DNA of 64,000 bases from Paracoccaceae bacterium. Its GTDB lineage: Bacteria > Pseudomonadota > Alphaproteobacteria > Rhodobacterales > Rhodobacteraceae. Positions 1 to 9,599 of the stretch are shown here, in pieces. The DNA is taken from NCBI GenBank assembly GCA_026710155.1, contig JAPORQ010000046.1:1-64000 (forward strand), written 5' to 3'. Numbering within the stretch: position 1 is the stretch's first letter; the number at the start of each line of letters is the position of its first letter. The notes under the pieces were generated by a model, which was given only the letters and a program-made list of their open reading frames with translations, did no database searches and had not been told where the DNA came from. A program made the position numbers and the translations under genes.

Positions 1-108
1 ATGTCCTTGACGGGATTTCCGGCCATCTTGTGGAAAAACCTCCCATGCACGTTCCTCCGGGTGTCAAGAGGCTAGTTGCAAAAATGGGGAAACAAGTATG
101 TAATCTCC
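1..108. mobile_element. Right end of a transposable element cut by the window start
   Basis: The last 50 bases (about 59-108) match the right end of the 12706-14120 element: GTGTCAAGA, then GTTGCAAAA, then ATGGGGAAACAAGTATGTAATC. Bases 12-60 are clearly similar to the reverse complement of the MITE interior (51034-51083), so this element and the MITE appear related. Read inward the end is GGAGATTACATACTTG. The 8 bases after it (109-116, AATTCTTA) should recur at the left end, which lies outside the window. Nothing of its gene content is visible. Confidence 0.6.
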
Positions 109-123
109 AATTCTTAATATTAT

Positions 124-304
124 GGGAATTATATACTTGATTGAATTTCCCATTTACCGAAAATACAACAGGTGTTCAGACACCGCGGGGGAATACAACT
201 GCACTCCAGGGGAATGTGTGTGGTAGGTTTTTTCACAAAATCGCCGGAAAACCAGCGATGCCTCCACAAAAAAATAGGGAAATTCAATCAAGTATATAAT
301 TCCC
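124..304. mobile_element. 181 bp MITE, copy 1
   Basis: Miniature inverted-repeat element. Positions 124-151 and 277-304 are perfect 28 bp inverted repeats beginning GGGAATTATATACTTGAT. The element is flanked by a perfect 8 bp duplication AATATTAT (116-123 and 305-312), the signature of transposition. The interior holds a small palindrome GGTGTTCAGACACC and has no coding capacity. A near-identical copy with a different target duplication lies at 50958-51138, so the sequence moved recently. It must be mobilised in trans. The transposase family cannot be named from the sequence; G-rich ends with 8 bp duplications occur in the IS1595, IS256 and IS6 families among others. Confidence 0.93.
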
Positions 305-430
305 AATATTATCTAAAAAAAATACAATCCAATTCTTGACTATTTATCTACCAATCCTTATTTCTTGAGTGTAGCAAATCCAGATCGGTATGGTAAGAAA
401 ATCGTAATAAGTTATTTATTAGCGAAAAAT

Positions 431-459
431 GAAGGTCGCATAGCGGCCTTCTTTTTTTT
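431..459 (+). terminator. Rho-independent terminator, possibly bidirectional
   Basis: GAAGGTCGC, loop ATA, GCGGCCTTC, then eight T. The stem has 9 pairs with one G-T pair. On the minus strand the same stem is followed by five T, so it could also end the moeA transcript, whose stop codon is 255 bases upstream on that strand. A weak TTGACT box at 336-341 could start a short plus-strand RNA ending here, but I see no gene. The rest of 313-714 shows nothing recognisable. Confidence 0.6.
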
Positions 460-714
460 GGGGGTAGTATCCGATTGATTCCAAGGATGAAGATGAAATG
501 CAACCGAGTAATTCACTATGCTTAATTTCCTTAGAACATTGGCGTGCATTGTAATGTATGAACGACATCTGGGACTGATTTGCCAATGATCGTGGAGTAA
601 TTTCTTTACAGCATATTGAAATACTTTGGATAGTACAAAGACTTGATGACTTTTTGAGGAAATTTACTTGCCCGCCATAATTGGTGAAGTGCTTTTTCAA
701 TGGAAGTTTTAAAA

Positions 715-1968
715 CTATACCCAGAAACTGCTGTAGGGATAATATTTGATCAGACTCCCCCTATCAACCGATAGGGTATCTTCTTCCAATTCGACCAGAC
801 CTGCCGACCAGGACAGGCTGGTGGTCAAACCCGATCCTTCCGATGGAAAGATCTCAGCCAAACCTTCATCATTCATTCTGGCACGAAGGTATTCCCTGCG
901 ACCGGCTTTTTTGTGTTTCTCAAATGCTGCCGGAACCATGAAACCCACTGGTGGTCTCCATAATTCACCCGACAATATACACATGGCCGGATGAGCAAAA
1001 ACCAGGGAACAGACAAAGGCTGCAATGGGATTTCCAGGAAGTCCGAAAATATAGGCATCCTGCCATCTTGAAAGGGCCAGTGGCCGACCTGGCTTCACAG
1101 CGATTCGCCAGAAGTTTAGCTGGCCTTCCCTCGACAGTAAATCGGATACAAAATCTTCCATGCCCGATGAAGCACCACCGGAAGTCAGGATAATATCGGA
1201 ACAAGACGCTCCCCGATTCAGACTGTTGCGCACATCATCCCTGTTATCCCCAACCATACCGAGATCAACAGGAACAAACCCCATCTTCTGTATCAGGGAC
1301 AGAAGCATGGGTCTATTGGCATCAAAAACAGTTGCATTATCCATCATCATGCCACTTTCGCACAATTCATTACCTGTAGACAAAACGCCCACACGGAGTT
1401 TGGCGTAGACATTTATTTTATCCACTCCTGATGAAACCAGGCTGGCCAGATCATTGGTTCTGATTTTATGACCTTTGTCAAACAACTGATCTCCAACCTT
1501 GATATCTTCACCGGCCAACCGGGTGTTGGCTCCCTTTTTTGGCCTTGATTTAAAATGAAGCCGGTTGGAATCGATTTGAGAGTATTCCTGCAGATGTACT
1601 GTGTCCACACCCTCAGGCAAAGGAGCGCCAGTCAGTATCTTTATGGCTTTACCAAATGGCAGTGGCTTATCCAGTATCGAACCGGGCGCTGCATAACCAC
1701 TTGCAAGTTCCAACTCATCATGTCTGGTTAAAGAGTCAAAGGCAAAGGCAAAGCCATCCACAGCTGAATTGGTCAACGGCGGATTGGCCCTCAGGGCGGT
1801 AACCTGTTTGGCGAGGATCCTGCCAACGGCCTTGTCCAAGGTAATTACCTCAGATTTGTCCAGTGGGTTAAAACTGGATAAAATCCTACTTATGGCATCA
1901 CCGACCGGGAGCCAATTCACCCCGGGGGGTAAGGCAAAGCAATCTGGATCAGAAGTTTCAGTATTCAT
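715..1968 (-). CDS. moeA: Molybdopterin molybdenumtransferase MoeA
   Basis: Inserts molybdate into adenylylated molybdopterin, the last common step of molybdenum cofactor synthesis in the cytoplasm. The 417 residues are the usual length. Visible family motifs are NSAVDGFAFAF near residue 68, TGNEL in the MoaB/Mog-like domain, TSGGASSGMEDFV and GLPGNPIAA. It is the last gene of the minus-strand run fdhD-mobA-mobB-moeA, 34 bases after mobB. The grouping with mobA, mobB and fdhD suggests a cell that makes the guanine-dinucleotide form of the cofactor for a formate dehydrogenase encoded elsewhere. Confidence 0.96.
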   Translation of the reverse strand: MNTETSDPDCFALPPGVNWLPVGDAISRILSSFNPLDKSEVITLDKAVGRILAKQVTALRANPPLTNSAVDGFAFAFDSLTRHDELELASGYAAPGSILDKPLPFGKAIKILTGAPLPEGVDTVHLQEYSQIDSNRLHFKSRPKKGANTRLAGEDIKVGDQLFDKGHKIRTNDLASLVSSGVDKINVYAKLRVGVLSTGNELCESGMMMDNATVFDANRPMLLSLIQKMGFVPVDLGMVGDNRDDVRNSLNRGASCSDIILTSGGASSGMEDFVSDLLSREGQLNFWRIAVKPGRPLALSRWQDAYIFGLPGNPIAAFVCSLVFAHPAMCILSGELWRPPVGFMVPAAFEKHKKAGRREYLRARMNDEGLAEIFPSEGSGLTTSLSWSAGLVELEEDTLSVDRGSLIKYYPYSSFWV

Positions 1969-2002
1969 TTGACCAATTATCCTACCTCAAGTTGAATCAT
2001 TG

Positions 2003-2503
2003 TCACGAATGAAGATCAAAAGTATTCACAACAAATTCAGCGATTCCATTGATATCGTCAAGGTCAAATGCCGGCAAGTTTTGTTCAGGCACTGGCCTGT
2101 CAGAAACTATGGCAATTATATCCTTGTCATCTGGGGCAAGATCAGGACCGGATGAATCTTCCCTACGGATTTCCAACTTTGGAAAAGAAAGACTCTTGAA
2201 ACCTTCCACAAGCACCAGTTCAGCATCCTCAAGCTTGCCCAGCATTGTCGTGAAATCAGGTCTGCTGTTTTCGGATTCTTGATGGATTAGGGCCCAACGC
2301 CTTGATGATACTATAAGCACCTCTTTTGCACCAGCTTTGCGGTGCTTGTAACTATCAGTGCCAGGCTGGTCAATGTCAAAATCGTGATGGGCATGCTTGA
2401 GGGTTGAAACCCGAATGCTCCGGCTTGTCAATTCGGTAATCAGGGAACTTATCAGGGTGGTTTTTCCCGAATTCTTCCACCCGGCAATTCCAAGAATGTT
2501 CAT
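2003..2503 (-). CDS. mobB: Molybdopterin-guanine dinucleotide biosynthesis adaptor MobB
   Basis: Small P-loop GTPase that assists MobA in forming the guanine-dinucleotide cofactor. The N-terminus is MNILGIAGWKNSGKTTL with a clear Walker A motif; the conserved segment LKHAHHDFD follows near residue 38. The ATG at 2503 overlaps the mobA stop codon (ATGA), which decides the start; an in-frame TTG two codons earlier is less likely. About 166 residues, normal for the family. Translationally coupled to mobA. Confidence 0.94.
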   Translation of the reverse strand: MNILGIAGWKNSGKTTLISSLITELTSRSIRVSTLKHAHHDFDIDQPGTDSYKHRKAGAKEVLIVSSRRWALIHQESENSRPDFTTMLGKLEDAELVLVEGFKSLSFPKLEIRREDSSGPDLAPDDKDIIAIVSDRPVPEQNLPAFDLDDINGIAEFVVNTFDLHS

Positions 2504-3144
2504 TTGCAATACCGCATCATTTTTTCAGCCTCCACAAGATCGCTTGGTGTGTTGATATTGAAAAAGGGATCCATCTTGCCAGTCGGAAACTCCACAATTT
2601 CAGCATTGTGTTGATCGGCCCATTGTACGATTTTTCGTACTCCCTTTTTTAGATTTTCCCTTAAATCATGCCTTAGATCAACAGACCAAAGTCCAAAAGT
2701 GGGATGTCTGTACAATCTATCGGTTTCCTGATCCCTGGTAGCAGCCAATATGATACGTGCATTGCTTTCCAAATGTTGGGTCAACAACCTAAAAACCAGA
2801 TCATCAGGGAAGAACGGGGTATCGCCAGCGATGGTTACCACAAGCCCAAAGCCTTGGTGATGAGCCCAGTCCATACCAGCGAGTATTCCGGCCAGGGGAC
2901 CATACCTTTCTTCAAAAGCATCTGATAGCAATGGCAAGCCCAATTCAGAGTAATGCGATGGGTCATTATTGGTATTTAGTGCCAATTCTGATACCTGAGG
3001 ACTGATTCTCTCAATGACAATATCGAGAATCTTCCTGTTTCCGATGACTTTTTGGGTCTTGTCCCCACCCCCCATTCTGGTTGCCAATCCACCAGCCAAT
3101 ACCACACCCGCCATGAAAGTGTTCTGTTCCCTCGAGAGGGTCAT
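2500..3144 (-). CDS. mobA: Molybdenum cofactor guanylyltransferase MobA
   Basis: Transfers GMP from GTP to molybdopterin to give the MGD cofactor. The nucleotidyltransferase signature VLAGGLATRMGGGDKTQ lies at about residues 15-31, and IAGDTPFFP carries the metal-binding Asp. 214 residues, typical length. Its stop codon overlaps the mobB start, and it follows fdhD by 25 bases. Confidence 0.95.
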   Translation of the reverse strand: MTLSREQNTFMAGVVLAGGLATRMGGGDKTQKVIGNRKILDIVIERISPQVSELALNTNNDPSHYSELGLPLLSDAFEERYGPLAGILAGMDWAHHQGFGLVVTIAGDTPFFPDDLVFRLLTQHLESNARIILAATRDQETDRLYRHPTFGLWSVDLRHDLRENLKKGVRKIVQWADQHNAEIVEFPTGKMDPFFNINTPSDLVEAEKMMRYCK

Positions 3145-3169
3145 TAACAGATATCCATTGTACTAAACA

Positions 3170-4057
3170 TCAATCAGCCTTGGCACCTTTCCTTTGATGC
3201 TTTCTCGCTTCATTCCCAATTTTTTCAGGTGATACGTTTCTTTCCAAACGCTCCTCTCCTGCCAGGCAAATAAACCTCCTGCCTCTCATTCTTCCTATGA
3301 GTGTAAGATCGACCTTTCTTGCAATTTCCACCCCCCATGCCGTAAAACCGGATCTTGAAACCAAGGCCGGAATACCCATGAGGGCGGTTTTCAGGATCAT
3401 TTCCGAAGTCAATCTTCCCGTGGTGTAAAGCAATTTGTCTTCAGGTGGAATATCATTGGATTTCATCCAGCCGTTAATTTTGTCAACGGCATTGTGGCGA
3501 CCGACATCTTCCATGTAAACCAGGGTTTGATCTTCCTTGCAGAGAACCGTGCCGTGAATTGCTCCAGCTTCCAAATAGAGGCTTGGTGTCAGGTTGATTG
3601 ATTTTGCCAGATGATACAACCAGGAGGTTTTGACCTTCAAAAATGGCAATTGCAATCCTTCGATCAATTCCATTTGATCACCAAATACCGTGCCTACGGC
3701 ACATCCACTTGTTCGGGTTTTCTTTTGCAGTTTCACCTCAAAATTCGTGGTTTCGGTCGTCCGAACCACAACTGTTTGCAAGTCCCGGTCATAATCTACC
3801 CTTTCCACGAACTCGTAAGAATGCAACATTCCCTGATTGAACAAGAAACCAAGTGCCAGATATTCCGGATAATCACCGATGGTCATTACGGTAACTATTT
3901 CAGTTGAATTCAGGAATATTGTCAGGGGTTTCTCTTCAACGACTTTAATTTCTTCGGGCAGTCCCTCATGGGAAAGACCCTTGACACTTCTTGTCAACTC
4001 AGGGTGCTTTGGATCCGGACAGATCAAATAGTTTCTGTTCCACCTGGATTCTGCCAT
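3170..4057 (-). CDS. fdhD: Formate dehydrogenase accessory sulfurtransferase FdhD
   Basis: Carries sulfur to the molybdenum cofactor before it enters formate dehydrogenase. Family features include YPEYLALGFLFNQGM, the loop TSGCAVGTVFGDQME with one conserved Cys, EDVGRHNAVDKI and TTGRLTSEMI. Some homologues have CxxC in the Cys loop; here only one Cys is seen, a variant I recall as usual in alphaproteobacteria. First gene of the molybdenum cofactor operon. No formate dehydrogenase subunit lies in the window. Confidence 0.95.
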   Translation of the reverse strand: MAESRWNRNYLICPDPKHPELTRSVKGLSHEGLPEEIKVVEEKPLTIFLNSTEIVTVMTIGDYPEYLALGFLFNQGMLHSYEFVERVDYDRDLQTVVVRTTETTNFEVKLQKKTRTSGCAVGTVFGDQMELIEGLQLPFLKVKTSWLYHLAKSINLTPSLYLEAGAIHGTVLCKEDQTLVYMEDVGRHNAVDKINGWMKSNDIPPEDKLLYTTGRLTSEMILKTALMGIPALVSRSGFTAWGVEIARKVDLTLIGRMRGRRFICLAGEERLERNVSPEKIGNEARKHQRKGAKAD

Positions 4058-4368
4058 AATTCTCGAAAATGCTTGATTTGTTGTTCTTGAGCCAGCGATT
4101 ATACCTGAAAATGCTTACCTGTATGGGAATAAATCTGATATCCAATGCAAATAACCAAAAAGTTTGGAATAATAAACCTTGTTCAAGGAAAAATGTTATT
4201 GTCTTGCTTCAAGAACCATTATGCCATCAGCCATGGTTGTAACAAGTTTGGAAATAATCGATAACTTGTCATTTTTGGAACGTGTCTGACATTTAGTTAT
4301 TGGTTAATTGTGTCGTAAATCAATATGGTCATTTTGTTGGCTGAAATGTTGAATGGGGAATTGATGGC
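4058..4368. other. Divergent intergenic region fdhD / DUF3572
   Basis: AT-rich stretch of 311 bases between two divergent genes; it must hold both promoters. I see no confident operator, RNA gene or repeat. Confidence 0.4.
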
Positions 4369-4665
4369 ATGGCGGGTAATACATATAATGCCGAACAGGC
4401 TGAACTTCTGGCCATCAAGGTATTGGAGTGGATTGCAACGAATCCGAACCTTTTTGCAACCTTCCTGAACATGACAGGCAGTACCAGAGAATCGATAACG
4501 GACAACTATGGGAATAGTGAATTCCTGGCGTCTGTAATGGATTTTTTGCTTATGCAGAAGGATGTATTGATCCTGGAATGCTGCCAATATGTATCTGTTT
4601 CACCCGAAGACCCGTTGAAAGCCAGAAGGGCCTTGCCCGGAGGAGAGGAATTTAACTGGACATGA
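4369..4665 (+). CDS. DUF3572 family protein
   Basis: 98-residue protein of unknown function. The pattern AEQAELLAIKVLEWIATNPNLFATFL, followed by SVMDFLLMQKDVLILECC, matches DUF3572, which is common in alphaproteobacteria. It looks all-helical and cytoplasmic, with no signal peptide or membrane segment. Its stop codon overlaps the start of the next gene (ATGA), so the two are probably translated together. Confidence 0.8.
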   Translation: MAGNTYNAEQAELLAIKVLEWIATNPNLFATFLNMTGSTRESITDNYGNSEFLASVMDFLLMQKDVLILECCQYVSVSPEDPLKARRALPGGEEFNWT

Positions 4666-5381
4666 CAGGTCACAACCGCTTCAAGGGTATAATTTTTGAC
4701 AAGGATGGAACCCTCTTTGATTTTCAAAGTACCTGGTCTCCCATGATGACGACCCTTTTGAATGAGCTATGTGGAGGTGACAGGGAATGTTCCAGACAAA
4801 AAGGGCAATTATTGGGTTTTGACCTTGACAATGGATTATACCTGCCTGAAAGCCCATTTATTGCCGGAACCCCAGAACAGTTTGTCGAGCAATTGCTTGT
4901 GCTATTCAAAGATTGGTCCGAGATGGAATTAATCCGTTTGGTGAATAAAATTACCAAAGATACGGAACAGGTTGAGGTGGTGTCCCTCGAACCTTTCCTG
5001 ACAAAATTCCAAAAGGCCGGTTATGCTCTTGGGGTAGCCACCAATGACAGTAAGGAGGATGCCATAAAACAACTCGACGAAAAGGGCATTCTTAAATATT
5101 TCGATTTTCTTGCCGGTTTCGACAGCGGTTATGGATCCAAACCTGATCCGGACATGCTTCTGGCCTTTTGTCAACAAACACGGATCCAACCTGCGGAAAC
5201 CGTCATGGTCGGAGATAGCAAAAGCGATCTTCTAGCAGGAAAAAGGGCTGGCATGTTTACCGTGGCAGTCTTGTCTGGTGTTGCTAAATCCGAAGACCTC
5301 GCACAGCATGCAAATTTAATTATCCGGGATGTAGGTGGACTTTGGGATGGTTTAAACCGAAAATTTCAACTTAATCCATGA
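4662..5381 (+). CDS. HAD-superfamily phosphatase, phosphoglycolate phosphatase-like
   Basis: Cytoplasmic hydrolase of the haloacid dehalogenase superfamily. Motif I is FDKDGTLFDF near residue 11 with the nucleophile Asp; motif II is GVATNDS; motifs III and IV are GSKPDPDMLL and VMVGDSKSDLLAGKRAG. A helical cap lies between motifs I and II, as in Gph. 239 residues. The substrate cannot be read from the sequence; phosphoglycolate is the best guess. Coupled to the DUF3572 gene by a 4-base overlap. Confidence 0.85.
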   Translation: MTGHNRFKGIIFDKDGTLFDFQSTWSPMMTTLLNELCGGDRECSRQKGQLLGFDLDNGLYLPESPFIAGTPEQFVEQLLVLFKDWSEMELIRLVNKITKDTEQVEVVSLEPFLTKFQKAGYALGVATNDSKEDAIKQLDEKGILKYFDFLAGFDSGYGSKPDPDMLLAFCQQTRIQPAETVMVGDSKSDLLAGKRAGMFTVAVLSGVAKSEDLAQHANLIIRDVGGLWDGLNRKFQLNP

Positions 5382-5527
5382 TTGGAAAAAGCAACATTTG
5401 TGCAGCAAGTGAAAAGATAAAGTGCAATTTGAGCATTGTCCTCTGCACTTTTGATCAATGCATTTTCACCCCCGGAATGATTTTCTTCAACCAGCGATCC
5501 AATAATTCTTCAAGGAAAAATCACATT

Positions 5528-6142
5528 CTAGCGAATGTCCCCAATGTTTTCCATGTGATGTACAAGTTCATTGATTCCCTTGCCAAACTTCAATTGACCA
5601 AAAACGTATGGTCGTCCTGCTCTCATCTTTTCGGCATCCCGCTTCATGACATCAAGATCAACTCCTACATGGGGAGCCAGATCGGTCTTGTTGATAATCA
5701 GAATATCAGAACGGGTTATGGCCGGACCTCCCTTGCGCGGTATTTCCTCACCAGCCGCAACATCAATGACATATATCGTCATGTCGGCAAGTTCGGGGGA
5801 AAATGTTGCAGAAAGATTGTCACCGCCAGATTCAATCAATACCAGTTCAAGATCGGAATGCACTTCGCAAAGCTCTTCAATCGCAGCAATATTTATTGAG
5901 GCATCTTCACGAATTGCAGTGTGTGGGCAACCCCCAGTCTCAACGCCCTTAATGCGATTTGAAGAGAGGGCCTGTAAACGCAAAAGGGCATCTGCATCCT
6001 CCCTCGTGTAAATGTCATTGGTTACAACAGCCATGGAAATATCCTTGCTGAAAACCTTGCACAAGGCAGCAACGAGTGTGGTTTTACCGGAACCAACGGG
6101 TCCTCCAATCCCGACACGAAGTGGGCCATGGGGACTTCTCAT
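5528..6142 (-). CDS. ureG: Urease accessory GTPase UreG
   Basis: GTPase that powers nickel delivery to urease. Walker [15 protein letters not shown] lies near residue 14, the nickel-binding CPH motif in [11 protein letters not shown], the Walker B region in [11 protein letters not shown], and the guanine-specificity motif in NKTDLAP. 204 residues, normal. Last gene of the urease operon; its ATG overlaps the ureF stop codon. Confidence 0.97.
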   Translation of the reverse strand: MRSPHGPLRVGIGGPVGSGKTTLVAALCKVFSKDISMAVVTNDIYTREDADALLRLQALSSNRIKGVETGGCPHTAIREDASINIAAIEELCEVHSDLELVLIESGGDNLSATFSPELADMTIYVIDVAAGEEIPRKGGPAITRSDILIINKTDLAPHVGVDLDVMKRDAEKMRAGRPYVFGQLKFGKGINELVHHMENIGDIR

Positions 6143-6783
6143 GTTCGAAATATCCTGGTGTATTGGTTTTCATGTTGCATTGAAGCTATTTCAGTCAAGA
6201 AGGCAACCGAGGCAAGTTTGGAAAGATCACCATCGCGTGTTTCATTTGCAACCTCTGGACATTTCAGTGTCAAACGCCTGAGAATTGCCTGTCCCTCCAA
6301 CTGACCTACAGCCAGTAGTCGTTGACCGGCAGTAACAAGATTGGACATGAAGGCCTGAAGATAAAGTTGTTGCGTCGATTTGAGAGGCAAGCCTTCCTGT
6401 ACTGCAGCAGCGCCAAGTGCGACCGGATAAGTCAACTCATCTGCTCTAATATCCCAGATAGACAAGACCTTGCCAAAAGCCCGCCCCAAAGCCTCAGACT
6501 CTAACCTTCTTTCGGCAGTAACCGCAAAGGCCCGGGCGGTCTGGTTTATTTCGTAAAGACATTGAGAGGTCTTGGCCAGATATGAAGCTGCCAGTAGAAG
6601 CGAATCAGCCCTTCCAGTGCCATGGAGCAATACATCTTCCAACCAATCTTCCAGTTCTGGCCCATCCTTGACCCATCCCTGTCCAACAGCGCTTTCCAGG
6701 CCGTGACTGTACGCAAATGATCCCACGGGAAAAGCCGGTGAAAGCCATTGTGTGAGGGTAAGGAACTGGATATCAGTGAGCAT
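6139..6783 (-). CDS. ureF: Urease accessory protein UreF
   Basis: Bridges UreD-bound apo-urease and UreG during nickel insertion. Recognisable by [21 protein letters not shown] near the N-terminus and by its helical character. I chose the ATG at 6783 (MLTDIQFL), which sits inside the last codons of ureE (CATGCTCACTGA); in-frame starts further upstream would extend deep into ureE. About 214 residues. Confidence 0.93.
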   Translation of the reverse strand: MLTDIQFLTLTQWLSPAFPVGSFAYSHGLESAVGQGWVKDGPELEDWLEDVLLHGTGRADSLLLAASYLAKTSQCLYEINQTARAFAVTAERRLESEALGRAFGKVLSIWDIRADELTYPVALGAAAVQEGLPLKSTQQLYLQAFMSNLVTAGQRLLAVGQLEGQAILRRLTLKCPEVANETRDGDLSKLASVAFLTEIASMQHENQYTRIFRT

Positions 6784-7204
6784 GTGTCCGGGTGTTTCCA
6801 TAGGCACCACCTTCAGGTGTAAATGGTTCATTCACACTTGTGACAATGGCGCCAAGTTTTAGCAACATGGCTTTGATAACATGGTTGTGCTGGATCAGAA
6901 GACGCCCAGACTCAATTTGACAAGGCGTGTGTCGGTTGCCTATGTGCCAGGCAAGACGGACCAAATTTCCCTTGACTTCCAACAAATCTTCATTGGCCGG
7001 AACAACACCAACCAGACGACCATCTTCCAATACAAAAGCATCATGCTGATTCAATGAAGTCGTTTTGGCCAAATCCACCCGAAACCTCAAGCCATTTTCG
7101 GAGATGAGGACTTTTCGGCGAAGAAACCGTTCGTCATAATCCATGATGATAATGTCATCGGTCTTTTTTGCATGTTTGATGTTCCGGCTGATAACAAGCG
7201 ACAT
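6773..7204 (-). CDS. ureE: Urease accessory nickel chaperone UreE
   Basis: Dimeric nickel carrier that hands the metal to UreG. The family core is seen in LAWHIGNRHTPCQIE with the metal-binding His and in LLKLGAIVTSVNEPFTPEGGAY. The C-terminal tail ends in RTHAH, a short His tail compared with strongly nickel-storing homologues. 143 residues. Starts 7 bases after ureC; its 3' end overlaps ureF. Confidence 0.94.
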   Translation of the reverse strand: MSLVISRNIKHAKKTDDIIIMDYDERFLRRKVLISENGLRFRVDLAKTTSLNQHDAFVLEDGRLVGVVPANEDLLEVKGNLVRLAWHIGNRHTPCQIESGRLLIQHNHVIKAMLLKLGAIVTSVNEPFTPEGGAYGNTRTHAH

Positions 7205-7211
7205 TTTATCA

Positions 7212-8921
7212 TCAAAACAGGAAATATCTTTGCGCCAAGGGCAGCGTCTCTGCAGGCAGGCAGGTCAAGAGCTCACCATTGGCCCTTACCTCATAGGTTT
7301 CCGGGTCCACTTCCATATCAGGAGTCGCACTGTTCAGTGGCAAGTCCTTTTTGCCAATTCCACGTGTGTTTTTCACGGCTAGGGTGGTTTTGGACAATCC
7401 AAGTCGAGATCCGATTCCCATGTCTTGTGCTGCTTCACTGACAAATGTCACCGCAGATGACTCCACACTTTTGCCATAGGCGCCAAACATCGGGCGTGAA
7501 TAAACAGGTTGCGGTGTAGGAATCGAAGCGTTGGGATCACCCATTTGGGCCATGGCGATTGTTCCGCCGATAAGCACCAAATCTGGTTTGACACCAAAGA
7601 ATGCCGGATCCCAAAGAACAAGATCAGCTCGCTTGCCGTCTGCTACTGATCCAATTTCATGTGCGATTCCGTGTGCAATGGCGGGATTTATTGTATATTT
7701 CGCGATATAGCGGCGAACACGAAAATTGTCGTTATTCCCTTTTTCTCCAGATAACCGTCCCCTTTGCTTCTTCATTTTGTCAGCTGTCTGCCATGTACGT
7801 ATAATCACCTCTCCCACCCGACCCATGGCCTGGCTGTCGGAAGCGATGATCGAAAAGGCCCCCATGTCGTGAAGTATGTCCTCGGCAGCTATGGTCTCGC
7901 GTCTAATGCGACTTTCAGCGAAGGCCACATCTTCAGGAATGGTTTTATCGAGGTGATGGCAAACCAGAAGCATATCCAGATGCTCTTCCAGTGTGTTGAT
8001 CGTGAATGGTCTTGTTGGATTTGTTGATGAAGGAAGAACGTGATCCTCGCCACAAATCTTGATTATATCTGGTGCATGCCCACCCCCTGCACCTTCGGTA
8101 TGAAAGGCATGGATTGTTCGACCCTTCATGGCCTTGACGGTGTTTTCAACAAAACCACTTTCATTGAGTGTATCAGTATGAATCATGACCTGCACATCCA
8201 TCGCATCGGCCACATTCAGGCAACAGTCTATGGTGCCGGGTGTTGTACCCCAATCCTCATGCAATTTCAAAGCGCAGGCACCTCCATTGACCTGCTCTTC
8301 CAGGGCAGCAGGCAGGGAGGCATTTCCTTTGCCGGCAAAAGCGAGATTCATGGGAAAGGCATCTGCTGCCTCAAGCATGCGACCAATGTGCCAGGAACCT
8401 GGTGTACAGGTGGTGGCAAGAGTGCCTTGGGCTGGACCAGTACCTCCTCCAAGCATGGTGGTCAATCCTGAATGCAAGGCATCCTCGATTTGTTGTGGAC
8501 AAATAAAATGAATGTGACTGTCAAAGCCACCAGCTGTCAGTATCTTGCCTTCACCCGCAATAGCTTCGGTACCCGGTCCGATAATTATATCAACACCTGA
8601 TTGTGTATCGGGATTTCCAGCCTTGCCGATTTTGGCTATTCGGCCATCCCTTATGCCCACATCTGCCTTGTAAATTCCGGTATAATCAACGATCAATGCA
8701 TTTGTGATCACCGTATCCATTGATCCTTCAGCACGGGTACTCTGAGATTGTCCCATTCCATCGCGAATCACCTTGCCACCACCGAACTTGACCTCATCAC
8801 CATAAATCGTGTGATCTCTTTCAACTTCAATTATCAAATCGGTATCAGCGAGTCTCACCCTGTCCCCGGTTGTAGGACCAAACATGGCTGCATAATCATG
8901 GCGTGAGATTTTTGTCGGCAT
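7212..8921 (-). CDS. ureC: Urease alpha (catalytic) subunit UreC
   Basis: Hydrolyses urea to ammonia and carbamate at a dinuclear nickel site in the cytoplasm. All catalytic residues are present: H136 and H138 (DSHIHF), the carbamylated K219 (CALKLHED), H248 ([12 protein letters not shown]), H274 ([13 protein letters not shown]) and D362 ([13 protein letters not shown]). The mobile flap carries C321-H322 (LLVCHHLD). 569 residues, standard length, so the enzyme should be active. It overlaps the ureB stop by one base. Confidence 0.98.
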   Translation of the reverse strand: MPTKISRHDYAAMFGPTTGDRVRLADTDLIIEVERDHTIYGDEVKFGGGKVIRDGMGQSQSTRAEGSMDTVITNALIVDYTGIYKADVGIRDGRIAKIGKAGNPDTQSGVDIIIGPGTEAIAGEGKILTAGGFDSHIHFICPQQIEDALHSGLTTMLGGGTGPAQGTLATTCTPGSWHIGRMLEAADAFPMNLAFAGKGNASLPAALEEQVNGGACALKLHEDWGTTPGTIDCCLNVADAMDVQVMIHTDTLNESGFVENTVKAMKGRTIHAFHTEGAGGGHAPDIIKICGEDHVLPSSTNPTRPFTINTLEEHLDMLLVCHHLDKTIPEDVAFAESRIRRETIAAEDILHDMGAFSIIASDSQAMGRVGEVIIRTWQTADKMKKQRGRLSGEKGNNDNFRVRRYIAKYTINPAIAHGIAHEIGSVADGKRADLVLWDPAFFGVKPDLVLIGGTIAMAQMGDPNASIPTPQPVYSRPMFGAYGKSVESSAVTFVSEAAQDMGIGSRLGLSKTTLAVKNTRGIGKKDLPLNSATPDMEVDPETYEVRANGELLTCLPAETLPLAQRYFLF

Positions 8922-9226
8922 CAGAGATTTCCCATTATCTTTTGGTTGAACCCAAACACCCTTCGCTTGCCACCCAGGGGAATGAGTTGTACTTCTCGGC
9001 GCTGACCAGGCTCGAAGCGTACTGCAGTACCTGCCGCGATATCAAGCCGCATGCCCCGAGCCAAATCACGATCAAATTCCAAGGCCGGGTTTGCCTCACC
9101 AAAATGATAATGTGAACCAACCTGTATAGGCCGGTCGCCTGTATTGGCCACCATTAGCCTGGTTTCTTTCGCATTCTCATTGAGGGTAATTTCATCAGGA
9201 CCAACAAATATCTCTCCAGGAATCAT
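8921..9226 (-). CDS. ureB: Urease beta subunit UreB
   Basis: Structural subunit of the (ABC)3 urease. 101 residues starting [19 protein letters not shown], with the typical ending [19 protein letters not shown]. The short separate A and B chains are the usual proteobacterial arrangement. 69 bases separate it from ureA. Confidence 0.96.
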   Translation of the reverse strand: MIPGEIFVGPDEITLNENAKETRLMVANTGDRPIQVGSHYHFGEANPALEFDRDLARGMRLDIAAGTAVRFEPGQRREVQLIPLGGKRRVFGFNQKIMGNL

Positions 9227-9295
9227 GCTCTTACCTTTGCGGGTTTGGAAAACATATCAAAAAACATCGTAGAATATCAGGCAAGGGGTAACTCC

Positions 9296-9598
9296 TCAAC
9301 GAATGGGATTGTGAACTGTTACAAGTTTTGTTCCATCAGGAAAAGTTGCTTCCACTTGCACATCATGGATCATCTCGGCCACGCCATGCATGCACTGATC
9401 CCTGGCAACGACATTCGCCCCGGTCTCCATCAGGTCGGCGACCGTTCGTCCATCGCGTGCTCCTTCAACCACCGCATCAGTGATCAGGGCAACAGCCTCG
9501 GGATGATTCAGTTTCACACCGCGTTTCAACCTTTTCCTGGCAACTTCGGCTGCCATGGCTATGAGAAGCTTTTCTCTTTCTCGTGGAGTCAGTTTCAT
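9296..9598 (-). CDS. ureA: Urease gamma subunit UreA
   Basis: Small structural subunit of urease, 100 residues. The start [22 protein letters not shown] at 9598 is the family start and lies 1 base after the ureD stop; a longer reading beginning 30 bases upstream is not supported. Conserved [22 protein letters not shown] and the end VTVHNPI are present. Confidence 0.97.
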   Translation of the reverse strand: MKLTPREREKLLIAMAAEVARKRLKRGVKLNHPEAVALITDAVVEGARDGRTVADLMETGANVVARDQCMHGVAEMIHDVQVEATFPDGTKLVTVHNPIR

Positions 9599-9599
9599 C

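Noticed and set aside
419..700. 93-codon minus-strand frame downstream of moeA
   Set aside because: It reads through the terminator hairpin at 431-459, has low complexity and no recognisable family or ribosome binding site.
5378..5899. 173-codon plus-strand frame
   Set aside because: It lies antisense inside ureG and is an open shadow of that gene.
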